Notes under the pieces: model-generated
What the model saw: only the letters and a program-made list of their open reading frames with translations
Database searches by the model: none
Told to the model about the DNA's origin: nothing
Source of the DNA: DASWJZ01 sp963814905
GTDB taxonomy: Bacteria; Pseudomonadota; Alphaproteobacteria; Rhizobiales; Afifellaceae
DNA length: 64,000 nt
Direction: 5' to 3'
Assembly (NCBI GenBank): GCA_963814905.1
Contig: CAWFEM010000021.1
Location: 186,001-250,000, forward strand
Part shown: positions 49,663 through 59,289 of the stretch, piece by piece
Layout of the letters: every line of letters starts with the position of its first letter
How positions within the stretch are numbered: position 1 is the stretch's first letter
Made by a program: the position numbers and the translations under genes

Positions 49663-51234
49663 TCAGGACTTCGTCACGTCCTTCAGGAGCAGGAAGAAGG
49701 ACGGCTGCAGTTCGAAGCCGCCGACATTCGCCGTCGTCACCGCGTTCTGCTTCCAGTTGGCGACGAACACCCACGGCGCGTCGTCGTGCACGATCTGCTG
49801 CATCTGCTTGTAGAGCTTGGCGCGCTCCGCCTGGTCGGTCGAGGTGCGCGCCGCTTCAAGCAGCTTGTCGACCTCCGGATTGGAATAATAGCCGGAGTTG
49901 AAGCCGCCCTTGTCGGGGAAGGCCTCGGTGCGCAGCGCCAGGTACGGGAGCGTGTCGGGATCGTTCGTCATCCACGCCATCTCCGCCATGTCGGCCTTGC
50001 CTTCCAGGCCCGGGTTCACCTCGCCCAGGAAGGTGTTCCATTCATAGGTCTTAATCTTCACGTTGAGCCCGACCTTGGCGAGGTCGGCCTGGATCGCGGT
50101 GCCCATGGGAACCGGGTCGAGCATGCCGGAGCCGCCTTCGGTGACATAGAAGGTGAGATCGGCCCCTTCCGCGCCGGCTTCCTTCAGGAGCGCCTTCGCC
50201 TTCTCCGGATCGTAGGGATAGGGCTCAAGACTGTCGTCATAGGCCCAGGCGAAGGCCGGCGGCGTCGGGCCGGCGGCGACTTCCGCAGTTCCCTGCAGCA
50301 CGTTCTCCACCAGCGACTTCTTGTCGATCGCGTAGTTGACGGCCTGGCGCACGCGCTTGTCGGCGAACGGGCCTTCCTTGGCGTTCAGGATCAGGAACCA
50401 GACATGCGGTCCCGCCTGCTCGTAGACTTTGAAGCTGTCGTCCTCCTCGAAGGCGGCGACGTTGTCGGGCGGGACCTCGACCATCAAGTCGATGCCGCCG
50501 GAGAGCATCTCCGCGACGCGGGTGTTGGCGTCGGTGATCGGCCGGTAGACGACGGCCTCAAGCGACGGCGCGCCGTCCCAATAGTCCTCGTTGCGGGTTA
50601 CCACGACGCGCGTGTTCGATTCCCATTCCTCGAACTTGAACGGACCGGTGCCCGAAGGATGCCGGCCGAAGTCCTTGCCGTATTCCTTCACCGCCGCCGG
50701 CGAGACGATAAGCCCCGTCGGATAAGCGAGATTGGAAAGGAACGGCGCATAAGGAGCGGAAAGCTTGAACTCCACGGTGCTGTCGTCGATCGCCGTGACG
50801 GTGTCGACGGTGGAGAAGAAGAAGGAAAGCGGGAACGGCCCGGTGTCGTGGTAGGGGTGATCCTCTTTCAGCATCCGCTCGAAATTGAACACCACGGCCT
50901 CGGCGTTGAACGGCGAGCCGTCGTGAAATTTGATGCCCTCGCGAAGCTTGAACGTGTAGGTCAGCCCGTCGTCGCTGATCGTCCACGAGGTGGCGAGCGC
51001 CGGCTCCGGCTCAAGCGTGCCGCTCTTGTAGCGCACGAGGCCGTCATAGACGTTCATCAGGATGCGGAAGTCGTTCACCGCGGTATCGGCCGCCGGATCG
51101 AGCGACTTCGGCTCCGCGATCTGGCCGACCACGAGAACGTTCGGGGGAGTTTGCGCATGGGCCGCGCTCGCGAGCGGTCCTGCGGCCAGTGCAATTGCCA
51201 GGCTGGCCAAGGCTGTACGGAAGAGGCTTTTCAT
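49663..51234 (-). CDS. Dipeptide-type ABC substrate-binding protein (SBP family 5)
   Basis: The 523-residue exported protein binds a peptide-like ligand. Residues 1-28 form the signal peptide (ending SAAHAQ). The mature part matches SBP_bac_5: GQIAEPKSLDPAADTAVND, YDGLVRYKSGTLEPEPALA, YTFKLREGIKFHDGSPFNAE, GTGPFKFEEWESNTRVV and VRQAVNYAIDKKSLVENVL. The ATG at 51234 is the second in-frame candidate after a TTG at 51240; GGAG lies upstream. It is first in the operon and divergent from an M20 amidohydrolase gene, so the ligand may be an N-acyl or N-carbamoyl amino acid or a ureide. Confidence 0.92.
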   Translation of the reverse strand: MKSLFRTALASLAIALAAGPLASAAHAQTPPNVLVVGQIAEPKSLDPAADTAVNDFRILMNVYDGLVRYKSGTLEPEPALATSWTISDDGLTYTFKLREGIKFHDGSPFNAEAVVFNFERMLKEDHPYHDTGPFPLSFFFSTVDTVTAIDDSTVEFKLSAPYAPFLSNLAYPTGLIVSPAAVKEYGKDFGRHPSGTGPFKFEEWESNTRVVVTRNEDYWDGAPSLEAVVYRPITDANTRVAEMLSGGIDLMVEVPPDNVAAFEEDDSFKVYEQAGPHVWFLILNAKEGPFADKRVRQAVNYAIDKKSLVENVLQGTAEVAAGPTPPAFAWAYDDSLEPYPYDPEKAKALLKEAGAEGADLTFYVTEGGSGMLDPVPMGTAIQADLAKVGLNVKIKTYEWNTFLGEVNPGLEGKADMAEMAWMTNDPDTLPYLALRTEAFPDKGGFNSGYYSNPEVDKLLEAARTSTDQAERAKLYKQMQQIVHDDAPWVFVANWKQNAVTTANVGGFELQPSFFLLLKDVTKS

Positions 51235-51374
51235 CGCCAATCGTCTCCTCGGATGGAAGGCGGGAGGCTATTCAATCATGATGGATTGACAGAAATCAAA
51301 TACTGATAATGATCAATTTTCAGGCAGATGCATATTTCGCATCATTTTTAGAACCGCCGGCAGCAGGAAATTTC

Positions 51375-52640
51375 TTGACCGAACAGAGTGTTAGAAAGCC
51401 TTCGCCGCGCTTGAAGATCGATCTCGACCGGCTTCGCGCCGAGATGACGGAGCTCGGAGAGATCGGCCGGACGAAGGACCGGCCGGGCATCAACAGACCG
51501 GGATTTTCCGACGCCGATTTTCAATCCCGCGCCTTCATGGCCGGCCGCATGGAATCGATGGGCCTCGATGTGACAATGGATTCCGTCGGCAACCTGTCAG
51601 GTGTCTGGAAGGTCGGAACGGGCGCGCGCGTCATGGCAGGCTCGCATCTCGATACGGTGCCTGACGGCGGTTTCTTCGACGGAGCGCTCGGCGTGTGCGC
51701 GGCGCTTGAATGCGTCCGCGCCATGCAGGACGCGGGCCTCGCCCCTGCCCGCCCGATCGAGGTTATCGCGACGGCGGAGGAAGAAGGGCGCTTCGGCGGC
51801 ATGCTCGGCGCGCAGGCGCTGGCCGGGGCCGTCGACCCGGACTGGCTGCGATCGGCGACGGACGAGAGCGGCGTTACGCTTGTCGATGCGATGCGTGCGC
51901 AGGGTCTCGACCCCGACCGCTTCGCCGACGCGGCGCGCGACCCCGCCGACGTCCACGCATTTCTCGAGCTTCATATCGAACAAGGGCCGGTCCTGGAGAC
52001 GGAAGGTCTCGCGGTCGGCGTCGTCGACCGCATCTCCGGCGTCTTCAAATGGTCGGTGCGGCTTACCGGCGTCGCCAACCACGCGGGCACCACGCCGATG
52101 GATCTCAGGAACGACGCTTTCGTCGGCCTGGCAGAATTCGTCCACCAGATTCCCGACATGATCGACGCCGTCGGAACCGAGCAGAGCCGCGTCACCGTCG
52201 GCGCGGTTGAGGTGCAGCCCAACCACCCGCACACCATTCCCGGCGAGGCAATCTTCTCGCTCATCGGACGCGACACGGAGAGCGCCGTGATGCGCGCGCT
52301 CGCCGACGAAAGCCGCGCGCGGCTCCGCGCGATCGCCAAGCGCGCCGGACTTGGACTGGAGATCGTCGAGCAGTCGTGGCTCGACCCGAAGTCCTGTCAC
52401 CCCGACATCGTTGCCGCCCTCCTCCGTCAGGCGGAGAAGCTCGCGCTGCCCTTCAAGGTCATGCCGAGCGGCGCCGGGCACGACACGCAATTTCTTGCCG
52501 ATCTCACACGTGCCGGGTTGATCTTCGTGCCGAGCATCGGCGGGATCAGCCATGCGCCGGAAGAGCAGACAAACTGGGCCGATATCGAAGCGGGTGCCAA
52601 CCTCCTGCTCCATACGCTGGCCGAACTTTCCGCTAGCTGA
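51375..52640 (+). CDS. M20-family Zn amidohydrolase (hydantoinase/carbamoylase or allantoate amidohydrolase type)
   Basis: The 421-residue enzyme hydrolyses an N-carbamoyl or ureido amide. The di-metal ligands are visible: AGSHLDTVPDGGFFDGALGV (His and bridging Asp), AEEEGRFGG (Glu pair), HIEQGPVLE (His) and a C-terminal IGGISHAPEE (His). The dimerisation domain has GVANHAGTTPMDLRNDAF. I chose the TTG at 51375 behind AGGAA; an ATG at 51309 is in frame but gives a 22-residue AT-rich extension that looks non-coding. It is divergent from the dipeptide-type ABC operon, so it likely works on the imported compound. Beta-ureidopropionase is another possible role. Confidence 0.88.
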   Translation: MTEQSVRKPSPRLKIDLDRLRAEMTELGEIGRTKDRPGINRPGFSDADFQSRAFMAGRMESMGLDVTMDSVGNLSGVWKVGTGARVMAGSHLDTVPDGGFFDGALGVCAALECVRAMQDAGLAPARPIEVIATAEEEGRFGGMLGAQALAGAVDPDWLRSATDESGVTLVDAMRAQGLDPDRFADAARDPADVHAFLELHIEQGPVLETEGLAVGVVDRISGVFKWSVRLTGVANHAGTTPMDLRNDAFVGLAEFVHQIPDMIDAVGTEQSRVTVGAVEVQPNHPHTIPGEAIFSLIGRDTESAVMRALADESRARLRAIAKRAGLGLEIVEQSWLDPKSCHPDIVAALLRQAEKLALPFKVMPSGAGHDTQFLADLTRAGLIFVPSIGGISHAPEEQTNWADIEAGANLLLHTLAELSAS

Positions 52641-52794
52641 AGCCCAGACGAATCACTCGCGTCGCGGGAAATATGGCGTCCGTTTGGCGCGCAGATGAAA
52701 TCGATCGAGTTTGGCCCTTTTCACGACATACTGTGGCTCATTTTCCACACGAGCCTCGCAGTCGGCCGGGGGCGCCGTGTCTGGGAGGGTGAGT

Positions 52795-53196
52795 ATGGCA
52801 CGCGCGCGTAGTAAGCCGACGGAGAATACGGTTGCCGAAGGGGAAGTCGGCGTTCCGGTTGAACAATGTCTCCTGATTCAAGACGAGATCTGGCGCATCG
52901 TCTCCGATGCGGAGCGGCACGATTCGTGCCTGTCAGTCACGCGCGAAGCGCGCAACATCGCCGACGCATTTCCTGCGTCGGGCCTCTCCGAGCAGAACAT
53001 CATAGACGCGTTGGTTTTCGCCGCGGTCGATATCGGCGTCGCGGTGGAAATCGCAAAGCCGGCCACTCGGCCTGCCCAGCGTCCGACGATTGTCGTCCCC
53101 GGCCTGCTTGCTTTGGTCGGCGGAAGGCGCAAAGCGGCCAACCCGCAAAAGCCGCGCCCGACATTCGCCGGAGTTGCAATGCCCGCCACGAGCTGA
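52795..53196 (+). CDS. Hypothetical cytosolic protein
   Basis: The 133-residue product from the ATG at 52795, behind GGGAGG, has no family I recognise. A mixed middle part (IQDEIWRIVSDAERHDSCL, then SGLSEQNIIDALVFAAVDIG) looks helical. The last 40 residues are Pro/Lys/Arg-rich and end GVAMPATS. No signal peptide or TM is present. It stands alone after the M20 gene, before a palindromic repeat. Confidence 0.6.
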   Translation: MARARSKPTENTVAEGEVGVPVEQCLLIQDEIWRIVSDAERHDSCLSVTREARNIADAFPASGLSEQNIIDALVFAAVDIGVAVEIAKPATRPAQRPTIVVPGLLALVGGRRKAANPQKPRPTFAGVAMPATS

Positions 53197-53227
53197 TCCC
53201 GCTCGAACCTCGAACAAACGATCATGA

Positions 53228-53394
53228 GAACCTCCCCCTTGCGGGGCGGTCGGGGTCTGGCGGGCAGAGCGAGGCAGTTTCGGAGGGGCGAGAGTCGCGT
53301 GTATGGTAATTCCCTCTCCCGGTCCCCGGCTTGACGGCCGGGAACTCACTCAGCCGGCTGCGTGAGCCTCGACCTCCCCGCTAGCGGGAGGTTC
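53228..53394. repeat. Palindromic intergenic element with inverted ends
   Basis: The left end (53228-53249) reads GAACCTCCCCCTTGCGGGG and the right end, reverse-complemented, reads GAACCTCCCGCTAGCGGGG. Each end is itself a hairpin and together they form an inverted pair about 167 bp long. The middle holds GGTCCCCGGC/GGCCGGGAA-type complementary runs. It fills the gap between convergent genes, much as at 61316-61416. Confidence 0.7.
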
Positions 53395-53402
53395 GACAGG
53401 GC

Positions 53403-54893
53403 CTAGGCGTCGTGCGTCTCGGCGGCGACGGCGCGCTTCGCGCCGTCCGCGTAAAGACGCCGGAGCCTTTCCGTCACCGCCGTAGAGAAGCGCGGGTCGG
53501 TGGCGAGGTCCTTTCCGAAGATCGCTTCGACGCCGATCAGCGCCGGCGCCAGACGCTCCGGCGACGGCCCGGCGTCATCGGCGATCGCGCGAAGTTTCGC
53601 CGCTAGCGGATCGCGCACGTCAATCGCCGCGCCGTTCTCGTCGACGCCGGTGACGTAGCGCATCCACGCCGCCACCCCGAGCGCCAGGCATCCGAACGGG
53701 AGCCCTTGCTTAAGGCAGTCGCGGATCGTGCCGAGCAGCCGCTGCGGCAGCTTCTGGCTGCCATCCATGCAAATCTGCCAGGTCCGGTGCTTCAGCGCCG
53801 GGTTCTCGAAGCGCTCGATCAACGCGGCCTTGTAAGCGGCGATGTCGGTGGAAGGCGGCACGGCGAGCGTGACGGTCGCCTGGTCCATCAGCGCGCGCAC
53901 GAAGCGCGCGAAGGCGGCATCCGCCATCGCCTCCGACACGAAGGAATAGCCCGCGAGATAGCCGAGATAGGCGAGGCTCGAATGCGCGCCGTTCAAGAGC
54001 CGGAGCTTCATGTTCTCGTAAGGCGCGACATCGGCGACAAGCTCCGCCCCGGCATTCTCGAAAGCCGGCCGGCCGGCGGAGAACCGGTCCTCGATCACCC
54101 ATTGCGAGAAAGGCTCCGTCACGATCGGCCATTCGTCGACGACGCCGAGCGCTTCGGCAATTCGCGCGCGGTCCTCGTCCGTCGTCGCCGGGGTGATGCG
54201 GTCGACCATGGTGGAAGGGCACGCCACCTCGCCCGCCAGATAGGCGCCGAGATCGGCATCGCGGAGCGTGGCGAAACGGTCGAGGATGCGCTTCACCACA
54301 TGCCCGTTCGACGGAAGGTTGTCGCAGGTGAGAACCGTGAAGGGCGCAACGCCGGCCGCCCGGCGTTGCGCCAGCGCTTCCACGATGAGCCCGGGCGCGG
54401 TCACCGGCGCGTGCGGATTGGCAAGATCGTGACGGATGTCCGGGTGCGCTTCGTCCAACTCGCCCGTCGCCGGATCGTGGCAATAGCCCTTCTCGGTCAC
54501 GGTGAGCGAAACGATGCGGATGCGCGGGTCGGCCATCGCGGCGAGGAGCCGCGCGCGTTCCTCCGCCGCGACGAGAACGTCGACGACGCTGCCGATGACG
54601 CGCAGGCGCTCGCCTTCGCCGGAGCGAATCGAGAGCGTGTAGAGCCAGTCCTGGTCCTTCAGCGCATCGCGCGTCGCGGCACTGCGAAGGCTCGCCGCGA
54701 CGATCGCCCAACCCGGCTCGTCCTTCAGGACGTCGTCGACGGCGACCGCCTGATGCGCGCGATGGAAGGCGCCAATGCCGAGATGCACGATGCCCGGCGT
54801 CACCGCGCGCCGATCGTAGGCCGGACGACGAATGTCGCGCGGCAGACCCGCGAGCGTCGCGTCGCTGAGCCTCGCCGCGCCCCTCCGCGTCAA
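53403..54893 (-). CDS. uxuB: Mannitol dehydrogenase-family oxidoreductase, D-mannonate oxidoreductase (fructuronate reductase) by context
   Basis: The enzyme would reduce D-fructuronate to D-mannonate with NADH. The 496-residue polyol dehydrogenase has the Rossmann start GIVHLGIGAFHRAHQAV, LTVTEKGYCHDPATGEL, TVLTCDNLPSNGHVVKRI and the catalytic region YENMKLRLLNGAHSSLAYLG with active Lys, Asn and His. The family cannot tell mannitol from mannonate by motif, but adjacency to uxaC and a GntR-ManD pair sets the assignment. A TTG start at 54893 shares bases with the uxaC stop (TTGA), so it is coupled. Confidence 0.88.
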   Translation of the reverse strand: MTRRGAARLSDATLAGLPRDIRRPAYDRRAVTPGIVHLGIGAFHRAHQAVAVDDVLKDEPGWAIVAASLRSAATRDALKDQDWLYTLSIRSGEGERLRVIGSVVDVLVAAEERARLLAAMADPRIRIVSLTVTEKGYCHDPATGELDEAHPDIRHDLANPHAPVTAPGLIVEALAQRRAAGVAPFTVLTCDNLPSNGHVVKRILDRFATLRDADLGAYLAGEVACPSTMVDRITPATTDEDRARIAEALGVVDEWPIVTEPFSQWVIEDRFSAGRPAFENAGAELVADVAPYENMKLRLLNGAHSSLAYLGYLAGYSFVSEAMADAAFARFVRALMDQATVTLAVPPSTDIAAYKAALIERFENPALKHRTWQICMDGSQKLPQRLLGTIRDCLKQGLPFGCLALGVAAWMRYVTGVDENGAAIDVRDPLAAKLRAIADDAGPSPERLAPALIGVEAIFGKDLATDPRFSTAVTERLRRLYADGAKRAVAAETHDA

Positions 54894-56308
54894 AGCTTGT
54901 AGGCCTCCTTGACGAGCCGGTAGGCAAGATCGTGCGCGACTTCCTGCGCCTCGTCCTCGTCGAGACGGCGCGATATGACGAGATCGGCGAGGAAGCCGCA
55001 ATCGACGCGACGCGCCATGTCATGCCGCGCCGGAATAGAGAGATAGGCGCGCGTGTCGTCGTTGAAGCCGACGGTGTTGTAGAAGCCGGCCGTCTCCGTC
55101 GTCAGTTCGCGGAAGCGGCGCATGCCGTCGGGGCTGTCGTAGAACCACCAGGGCGGCCCGAGCCGCAGGCAGGGATAATGGCCGGCGAGCGGCGCGAGCT
55201 CGCGCCCGTAGGTCGTCTCGTCGAGCGTGAAGAGGATCAGCGTCAGGTTCTTCTCGTTGCCGAAGCGGTCGAGGAGCGGCTTCAGCGCCCTCACGTAGTC
55301 GGTCGGCTGCGGGATGTCGGCGCCCATGTTGCGCCCGAAACGGCGCAGGATGTCCGGATTGTGATCGCGCAGCGAGCCGGCGTGGAGCTGCATCACCAGG
55401 CCGTCGTCAACGCTCATCGCCGCCATCTCCGTCAGCATCTGCCCGCGGAAGAGATCGGCCTCCTCCGGGGTGAAGTCGCCGGAAACGATCTTGTCGAAGA
55501 GCGCGGCGGCATCGGCGCGCGCGAGATTGGCGGTGCGCGCGGAGGGATGCCCGTGATCGGTGGCGGTCGCGCCGTGGGTCTTGAAAAACGCGCGGCGCTT
55601 CTGATGCGCTTCCAGATAGCCCGCCCAGGTCAGCGTATCGCAATCGGTGATGTCGCGAAGCTTCACGATGTTGGCGGCGAAGTCCGGAAATTCCGGATCG
55701 ACCACCGGATCGGGCCGATAGGTCGGCAATACGCGCCCGTTCCACGCAGACTTCTGGATCGCGGCATGTTCGTCGAGCGGATCGAGCGGGCTGTCGGTTG
55801 TTGCGATGACCTCGATGTTGAAGCGCTCGTAGAGCGCGCGCGGCAGGAACTCCGGCGTCTCCAGCGCCGCGGCGATCTTGTCGAAATAGAAGTCGGCGAT
55901 GTCGCCCGAAAGCCGTTCCTTGAAATCGAACAAAGTCGCGAAGACATGGTCGAGCCACATCCGGCTCGGCGTGCCGCGGAAGAGATAATAGTTCTCCGCG
56001 AAGAGCCGCCACACCGCGCGCGGATCGAAATCCGCCTTCTCGCCGGAAGCCGGCGAAACGCCGAGCTCGGAGAGGTCGATGCCGCGGCTGTAGAGCATGC
56101 GGAAGATGTAATGATCGGGCACGACGAAAAGCGTTGCCGGATCGGGGAACGGCGCGTCCTCCGCGTACCAGCGCGGATCGGTATGGCCGTGCGGCGATAC
56201 GATCGGCAGGTCCTTGACGCTTTGATAGAGGCGGCGCGCGACGGCGCGGGTCGCGGGATCGGCAGGAAACAGCCGATCGTCGTCGATCAGACGCGAATTC
56301 TCATCCAA
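54890..56308 (-). CDS. uxaC: Glucuronate isomerase
   Basis: UxaC converts D-glucuronate to D-fructuronate (and galacturonate to tagaturonate). The 472-residue amidohydrolase-fold enzyme has LPIVSPHGHTDPRWYAEDAP at residues 34-53, FPDPATLFVVPDHYIFRML, and the substrate-binding RTHE-like region is read as WLDHVFATLFDFKERLSGD. Later come TTDSPLDPLDEH and LHAGSLRDHN, and it ends AYRLVKEAYKL. It starts 24 bp after dctM and its stop overlaps the uxuB start. Confidence 0.94.
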   Translation of the reverse strand: MDENSRLIDDDRLFPADPATRAVARRLYQSVKDLPIVSPHGHTDPRWYAEDAPFPDPATLFVVPDHYIFRMLYSRGIDLSELGVSPASGEKADFDPRAVWRLFAENYYLFRGTPSRMWLDHVFATLFDFKERLSGDIADFYFDKIAAALETPEFLPRALYERFNIEVIATTDSPLDPLDEHAAIQKSAWNGRVLPTYRPDPVVDPEFPDFAANIVKLRDITDCDTLTWAGYLEAHQKRRAFFKTHGATATDHGHPSARTANLARADAAALFDKIVSGDFTPEEADLFRGQMLTEMAAMSVDDGLVMQLHAGSLRDHNPDILRRFGRNMGADIPQPTDYVRALKPLLDRFGNEKNLTLILFTLDETTYGRELAPLAGHYPCLRLGPPWWFYDSPDGMRRFRELTTETAGFYNTVGFNDDTRAYLSIPARHDMARRVDCGFLADLVISRRLDEDEAQEVAHDLAYRLVKEAYKL

Positions 56309-56332
56309 GGCCGAAAACTCCCCCGGCTGGGG

Positions 56333-57610
56333 TCACATCAGAAGATTGGGCAGGAAAAGCACCAGTCCGGGCCAGAGCGCAAGTACCGCGACGAGGATCA
56401 GCACCGCACCGATCAGCGGCAGCGACTCCACGATGTATTCCTCCACCGGGCAATCGAGCAGGCTGCAAACGGTATACATGCAGACGCCGACCGGCGGCGT
56501 CATGGAGCCGAGCGTGACGATGGTCATCATCAGGATGCCGAAATGCACGTCGTTCACACCGAGCGGGCGCACGATCGGCAGGAAGATCGGGGTGAGAAGC
56601 AGGACCAGCACCGTGCTTTCCACGAATAACCCGGCAATGAAGATGAAGGCGAGGATCAGCGCGACGACGAGGATCGGATTTTGCGTCAGCGCCGTCAGCG
56701 CCGCGGCGACCGTCTGCGGCGCCTGCTCGAAGATGATGGCGTAGCCGACCATGCCGGAGAAGAGGATGATCAACATGATCATGCCGGTGTCGACCACCGC
56801 CTCGCCGGCCGCTTTGGCAAGTCCTTCCCAGGTGAGCTCGCGATGCGCGAGGAAGCCGACCAGCGCCGCGTAGACGACGGCGAAAGCCCCCACCTCCGAC
56901 GGCGTGAAAAGCCCGCCGCGAATTGCGATCAGAAGCGCCAGCGGGAAGATCAGCGCCCACTTCGCCTCCGCCACCGCGCGGAGGATGGCGCGCATCGTCG
57001 GGCGCCCCGCCGACTCCGAGCGATAGTTCCTCCGCCGCGCGATGAGCCATACGGTGAACATCAACAGCGTCATCATCAGGAGGCCGGGAATGACGCCTGC
57101 CAGAAAGAGTCGCCCGATCGAGACCCCGCCCACGAAGCCATAGAGGATCAGACCGAGGCTCGGTGGGATGGTCGCGGTGATGAGCGACCCGACGGCGATG
57201 ACGGCGGAGGTGAAGCCGCGCGAATAGCCGCGCGCGATCAGGTCCGGCCCGAGGATGCGCGCCTCCATGGCGGCGTCCGCCACGGCTGCCCCGGAAACGC
57301 CGCCCATCAGCGTGGAGAGCACGATGCAGACCTGCGCAAGCCCGCCCGCCATCCACGAGACAAGCACGTTTGAGCACGCGATCAGCCGTGTCGTGATGCC
57401 GGAATGGTTCATCATGTGGCCGGCGAGGATGAAGAACGGCACCGCGAGCAGCGGAAAGCTCTGCGAGGCGGAGGCGACCTGCTGCACGCCGATCGAGACC
57501 GGGATCGTCCCGTTAGTCAGGAAGAAGGTGAAGCCGGCAATGCCGATCGCGAACGCGATCGGCAGGCCGAGGACCATCAGCACCAGGAACGTGAGGGCGA
57601 GAAGCGTCAC
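56333..57610 (-). CDS. TRAP transporter large permease, DctM type
   Basis: The 425-residue permease has about twelve TMs. It starts MTLLALTFLVLMVLGLPIAF, and its signature segments are PFFILAGHMMNHSGITTRLI, GGLAQVCIVLSTLMGGVSGAAVADAA (in part), PPSLGLILYGFVGGVSIGRL and TPPVGVCMYTVCSLLDCP. It pairs with the small DctQ subunit, whose stop overlaps its start (4 bp), and uses the ion gradient to import an organic acid, here inferred to be a hexuronate. Confidence 0.93.
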   Translation of the reverse strand: MTLLALTFLVLMVLGLPIAFAIGIAGFTFFLTNGTIPVSIGVQQVASASQSFPLLAVPFFILAGHMMNHSGITTRLIACSNVLVSWMAGGLAQVCIVLSTLMGGVSGAAVADAAMEARILGPDLIARGYSRGFTSAVIAVGSLITATIPPSLGLILYGFVGGVSIGRLFLAGVIPGLLMMTLLMFTVWLIARRRNYRSESAGRPTMRAILRAVAEAKWALIFPLALLIAIRGGLFTPSEVGAFAVVYAALVGFLAHRELTWEGLAKAAGEAVVDTGMIMLIILFSGMVGYAIIFEQAPQTVAAALTALTQNPILVVALILAFIFIAGLFVESTVLVLLLTPIFLPIVRPLGVNDVHFGILMMTIVTLGSMTPPVGVCMYTVCSLLDCPVEEYIVESLPLIGAVLILVAVLALWPGLVLFLPNLLM

Positions 57611-58119
57611 AGCACGTCGTCCACTTCGCCGCGTTGCGGATCGGAGAAGACGAGACGGCTCTCCGAACGCCAGTTGCGCAGAAGCCCGACGAGATGCCCC
57701 GCAAGCGTGATGGCAAGAAGCAGGCAGCCGACCGGCACCGCACCGGTGACGAAGGCGTAGCTGATGCCGCTGTCGCCGTAGACGCGCGCGAGATTGAGCA
57801 TCGTCAGCCGGTAGCCCACCACGACCATGGTCAGCAGAAAGGCGAGCGTCAGCAGCGCGAGCGCGATCTCCACTGCCCGGCGAAGCGCAAGCGGCAGCGG
57901 CCGCACGACGAGGTCCATGCCGATATGCGCGCGCTTTCGAAGCGCCTGGTTGGCGCCGATGAAGCTCACCCAGAGGAAGAGAAGCTGCGCGAGGTCGACG
58001 GACCAGATGAGCGGATGGTCGAACCAGCGCAGCAGGCCGGCGGCGAAGACCAGGATGACGACCACTGCAAGCAGGGCTATTCCGATCGCCGCTTCGACGC
58101 GCACCAGCAACGACAGCAT
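57607..58119 (-). CDS. TRAP transporter small permease, DctQ type
   Basis: The 170-residue protein has four TMs with the DctQ pattern: VEAAIGIALLAVVVILVFAA, then WSVDLAQLLFLWVSFIGANQA and the conserved RKRAHIGMDLVV, then VGYRLTMLNLARVYG and SYAFVTGAVPVGCLLLAI. It couples the large permease to the binding protein. It follows dctP by 63 bp and overlaps dctM. Confidence 0.92.
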   Translation of the reverse strand: MLSLLVRVEAAIGIALLAVVVILVFAAGLLRWFDHPLIWSVDLAQLLFLWVSFIGANQALRKRAHIGMDLVVRPLPLALRRAVEIALALLTLAFLLTMVVVGYRLTMLNLARVYGDSGISYAFVTGAVPVGCLLLAITLAGHLVGLLRNWRSESRLVFSDPQRGEVDDVL

Positions 58120-58182
58120 CGGGCCCTACCCTTGAGGCGCGGGGTCAGGCCGGCGCGTTATGACACGACGGCCTTCCCGGTC

Positions 58183-59166
58183 TTATTGCGCGAGGATCGG
58201 CTCGAGCTGTTTGCGCAGATCGCCGTATCCAAGCTTATCGTATACCCCGGCGGTCGCCTTCACGAAGGGCGTGACGTCGATCTCGTCGATTTCCACACCC
58301 TCGTCGGCCATCATCTTCTCGAAATTGGCGAGCGATTCCTGCGTCATCCGCGAGGCCTCGTCGCCCGCGACAAGCGCTTCCTCGCGCAGAACCTTCTGGT
58401 CTTCCGCGGGAAGCGAGTCGAACCACGCGCCGCTCGTCACGATGCCGGTGATGAGATTGATGTGCCCGGTCTTGGTGATGTACTTGATGACCTCGTAGAG
58501 CCGTGCGCCATAGGTCGCCGGGTCCTGAGCCTCCGCCGCATCGATCACGTGCTGCTGTAGCGCCGGATAGACTTCCGTCCAGCCCATCGGAGTCGGCGTT
58601 GCGCCCATGGCGCTGATCGTCTCCATCCATACCGGCGCGCCGGGCGTGCGCATGCGAATACCCTTCAGGTCCGCCGGGGTCTTCACCGGAACGTTGGTCA
58701 GAAGGTGCCGCTCGCCCTGCCACCAGTTGAACGAAAGAACCTGCAACCCGGCGTCGTCGTGAAGCTTCTTCACCCATCCTTCGAAGAGGTCGGACGTGAC
58801 GACCTTGCGGATGCCGTCGAAGCCCTGCGCGAGGAACGGCGCGCCGAGGATGCCGAACTCGTTGGTGAAGACCGCCAGGCGTCCGCCGTCGACGACGACG
58901 GCGACATTGGCGCCGGCGCGCGCCTGCTCAAGCACGTCCTCGTCCTTGCCGAGCTGCGAGCTTGGGAAGAGACGCACCTCAAGCTTGCCGTCGGTACGCT
59001 TCTCGACGTTCGCCTTGAAGAGCTCGAGGCCTTTGTAGAGCGGATCGCCGGTCGTAAGCGCGGTATTGACGTTCAGCGTGTAATCGGCCGCAAAGCTTGC
59101 GCCGGGGAGTACCCACGCCGCGGCAGCGGCGAACAGGGCAAATCCAAATCGTGGGAATCGTGTCAT
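58183..59166 (-). CDS. TRAP transporter substrate-binding protein, DctP type
   Basis: The 327-residue exported protein captures the TRAP ligand. The signal peptide is about residues 1-26 (ending ASFAAD). The mature part matches DctP: DPLYKGLELFKANVEKRTDG, VRLFPSSQLGKDEDVLEQAR, TPADLKGIRMRTPGAPVWME (with the ligand-pairing Arg), GATPTPMGWTEVYPALQQ and VIDAAEAQDPATY. Two adjacent ATGs (59169, 59166) follow GGGAGGAA; 59166 has the better spacing. The hexuronate catabolic genes around it point to glucuronate or galacturonate as ligand. Confidence 0.92.
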   Translation of the reverse strand: MTRFPRFGFALFAAAAAWVLPGASFAADYTLNVNTALTTGDPLYKGLELFKANVEKRTDGKLEVRLFPSSQLGKDEDVLEQARAGANVAVVVDGGRLAVFTNEFGILGAPFLAQGFDGIRKVVTSDLFEGWVKKLHDDAGLQVLSFNWWQGERHLLTNVPVKTPADLKGIRMRTPGAPVWMETISAMGATPTPMGWTEVYPALQQHVIDAAEAQDPATYGARLYEVIKYITKTGHINLITGIVTSGAWFDSLPAEDQKVLREEALVAGDEASRMTQESLANFEKMMADEGVEIDEIDVTPFVKATAGVYDKLGYGDLRKQLEPILAQ

Positions 59167-59289
59167 CATTTCCTCCCGCTGCGAGATCGTATTTCCGATG
59201 TTGTTGTTGACTGGTATGGTAGTATGGCACATATCGAAGTGCAACGATCTTCTGCGGATTTATCCGCGGCTGGCTCGGGGGCCAGAAGA

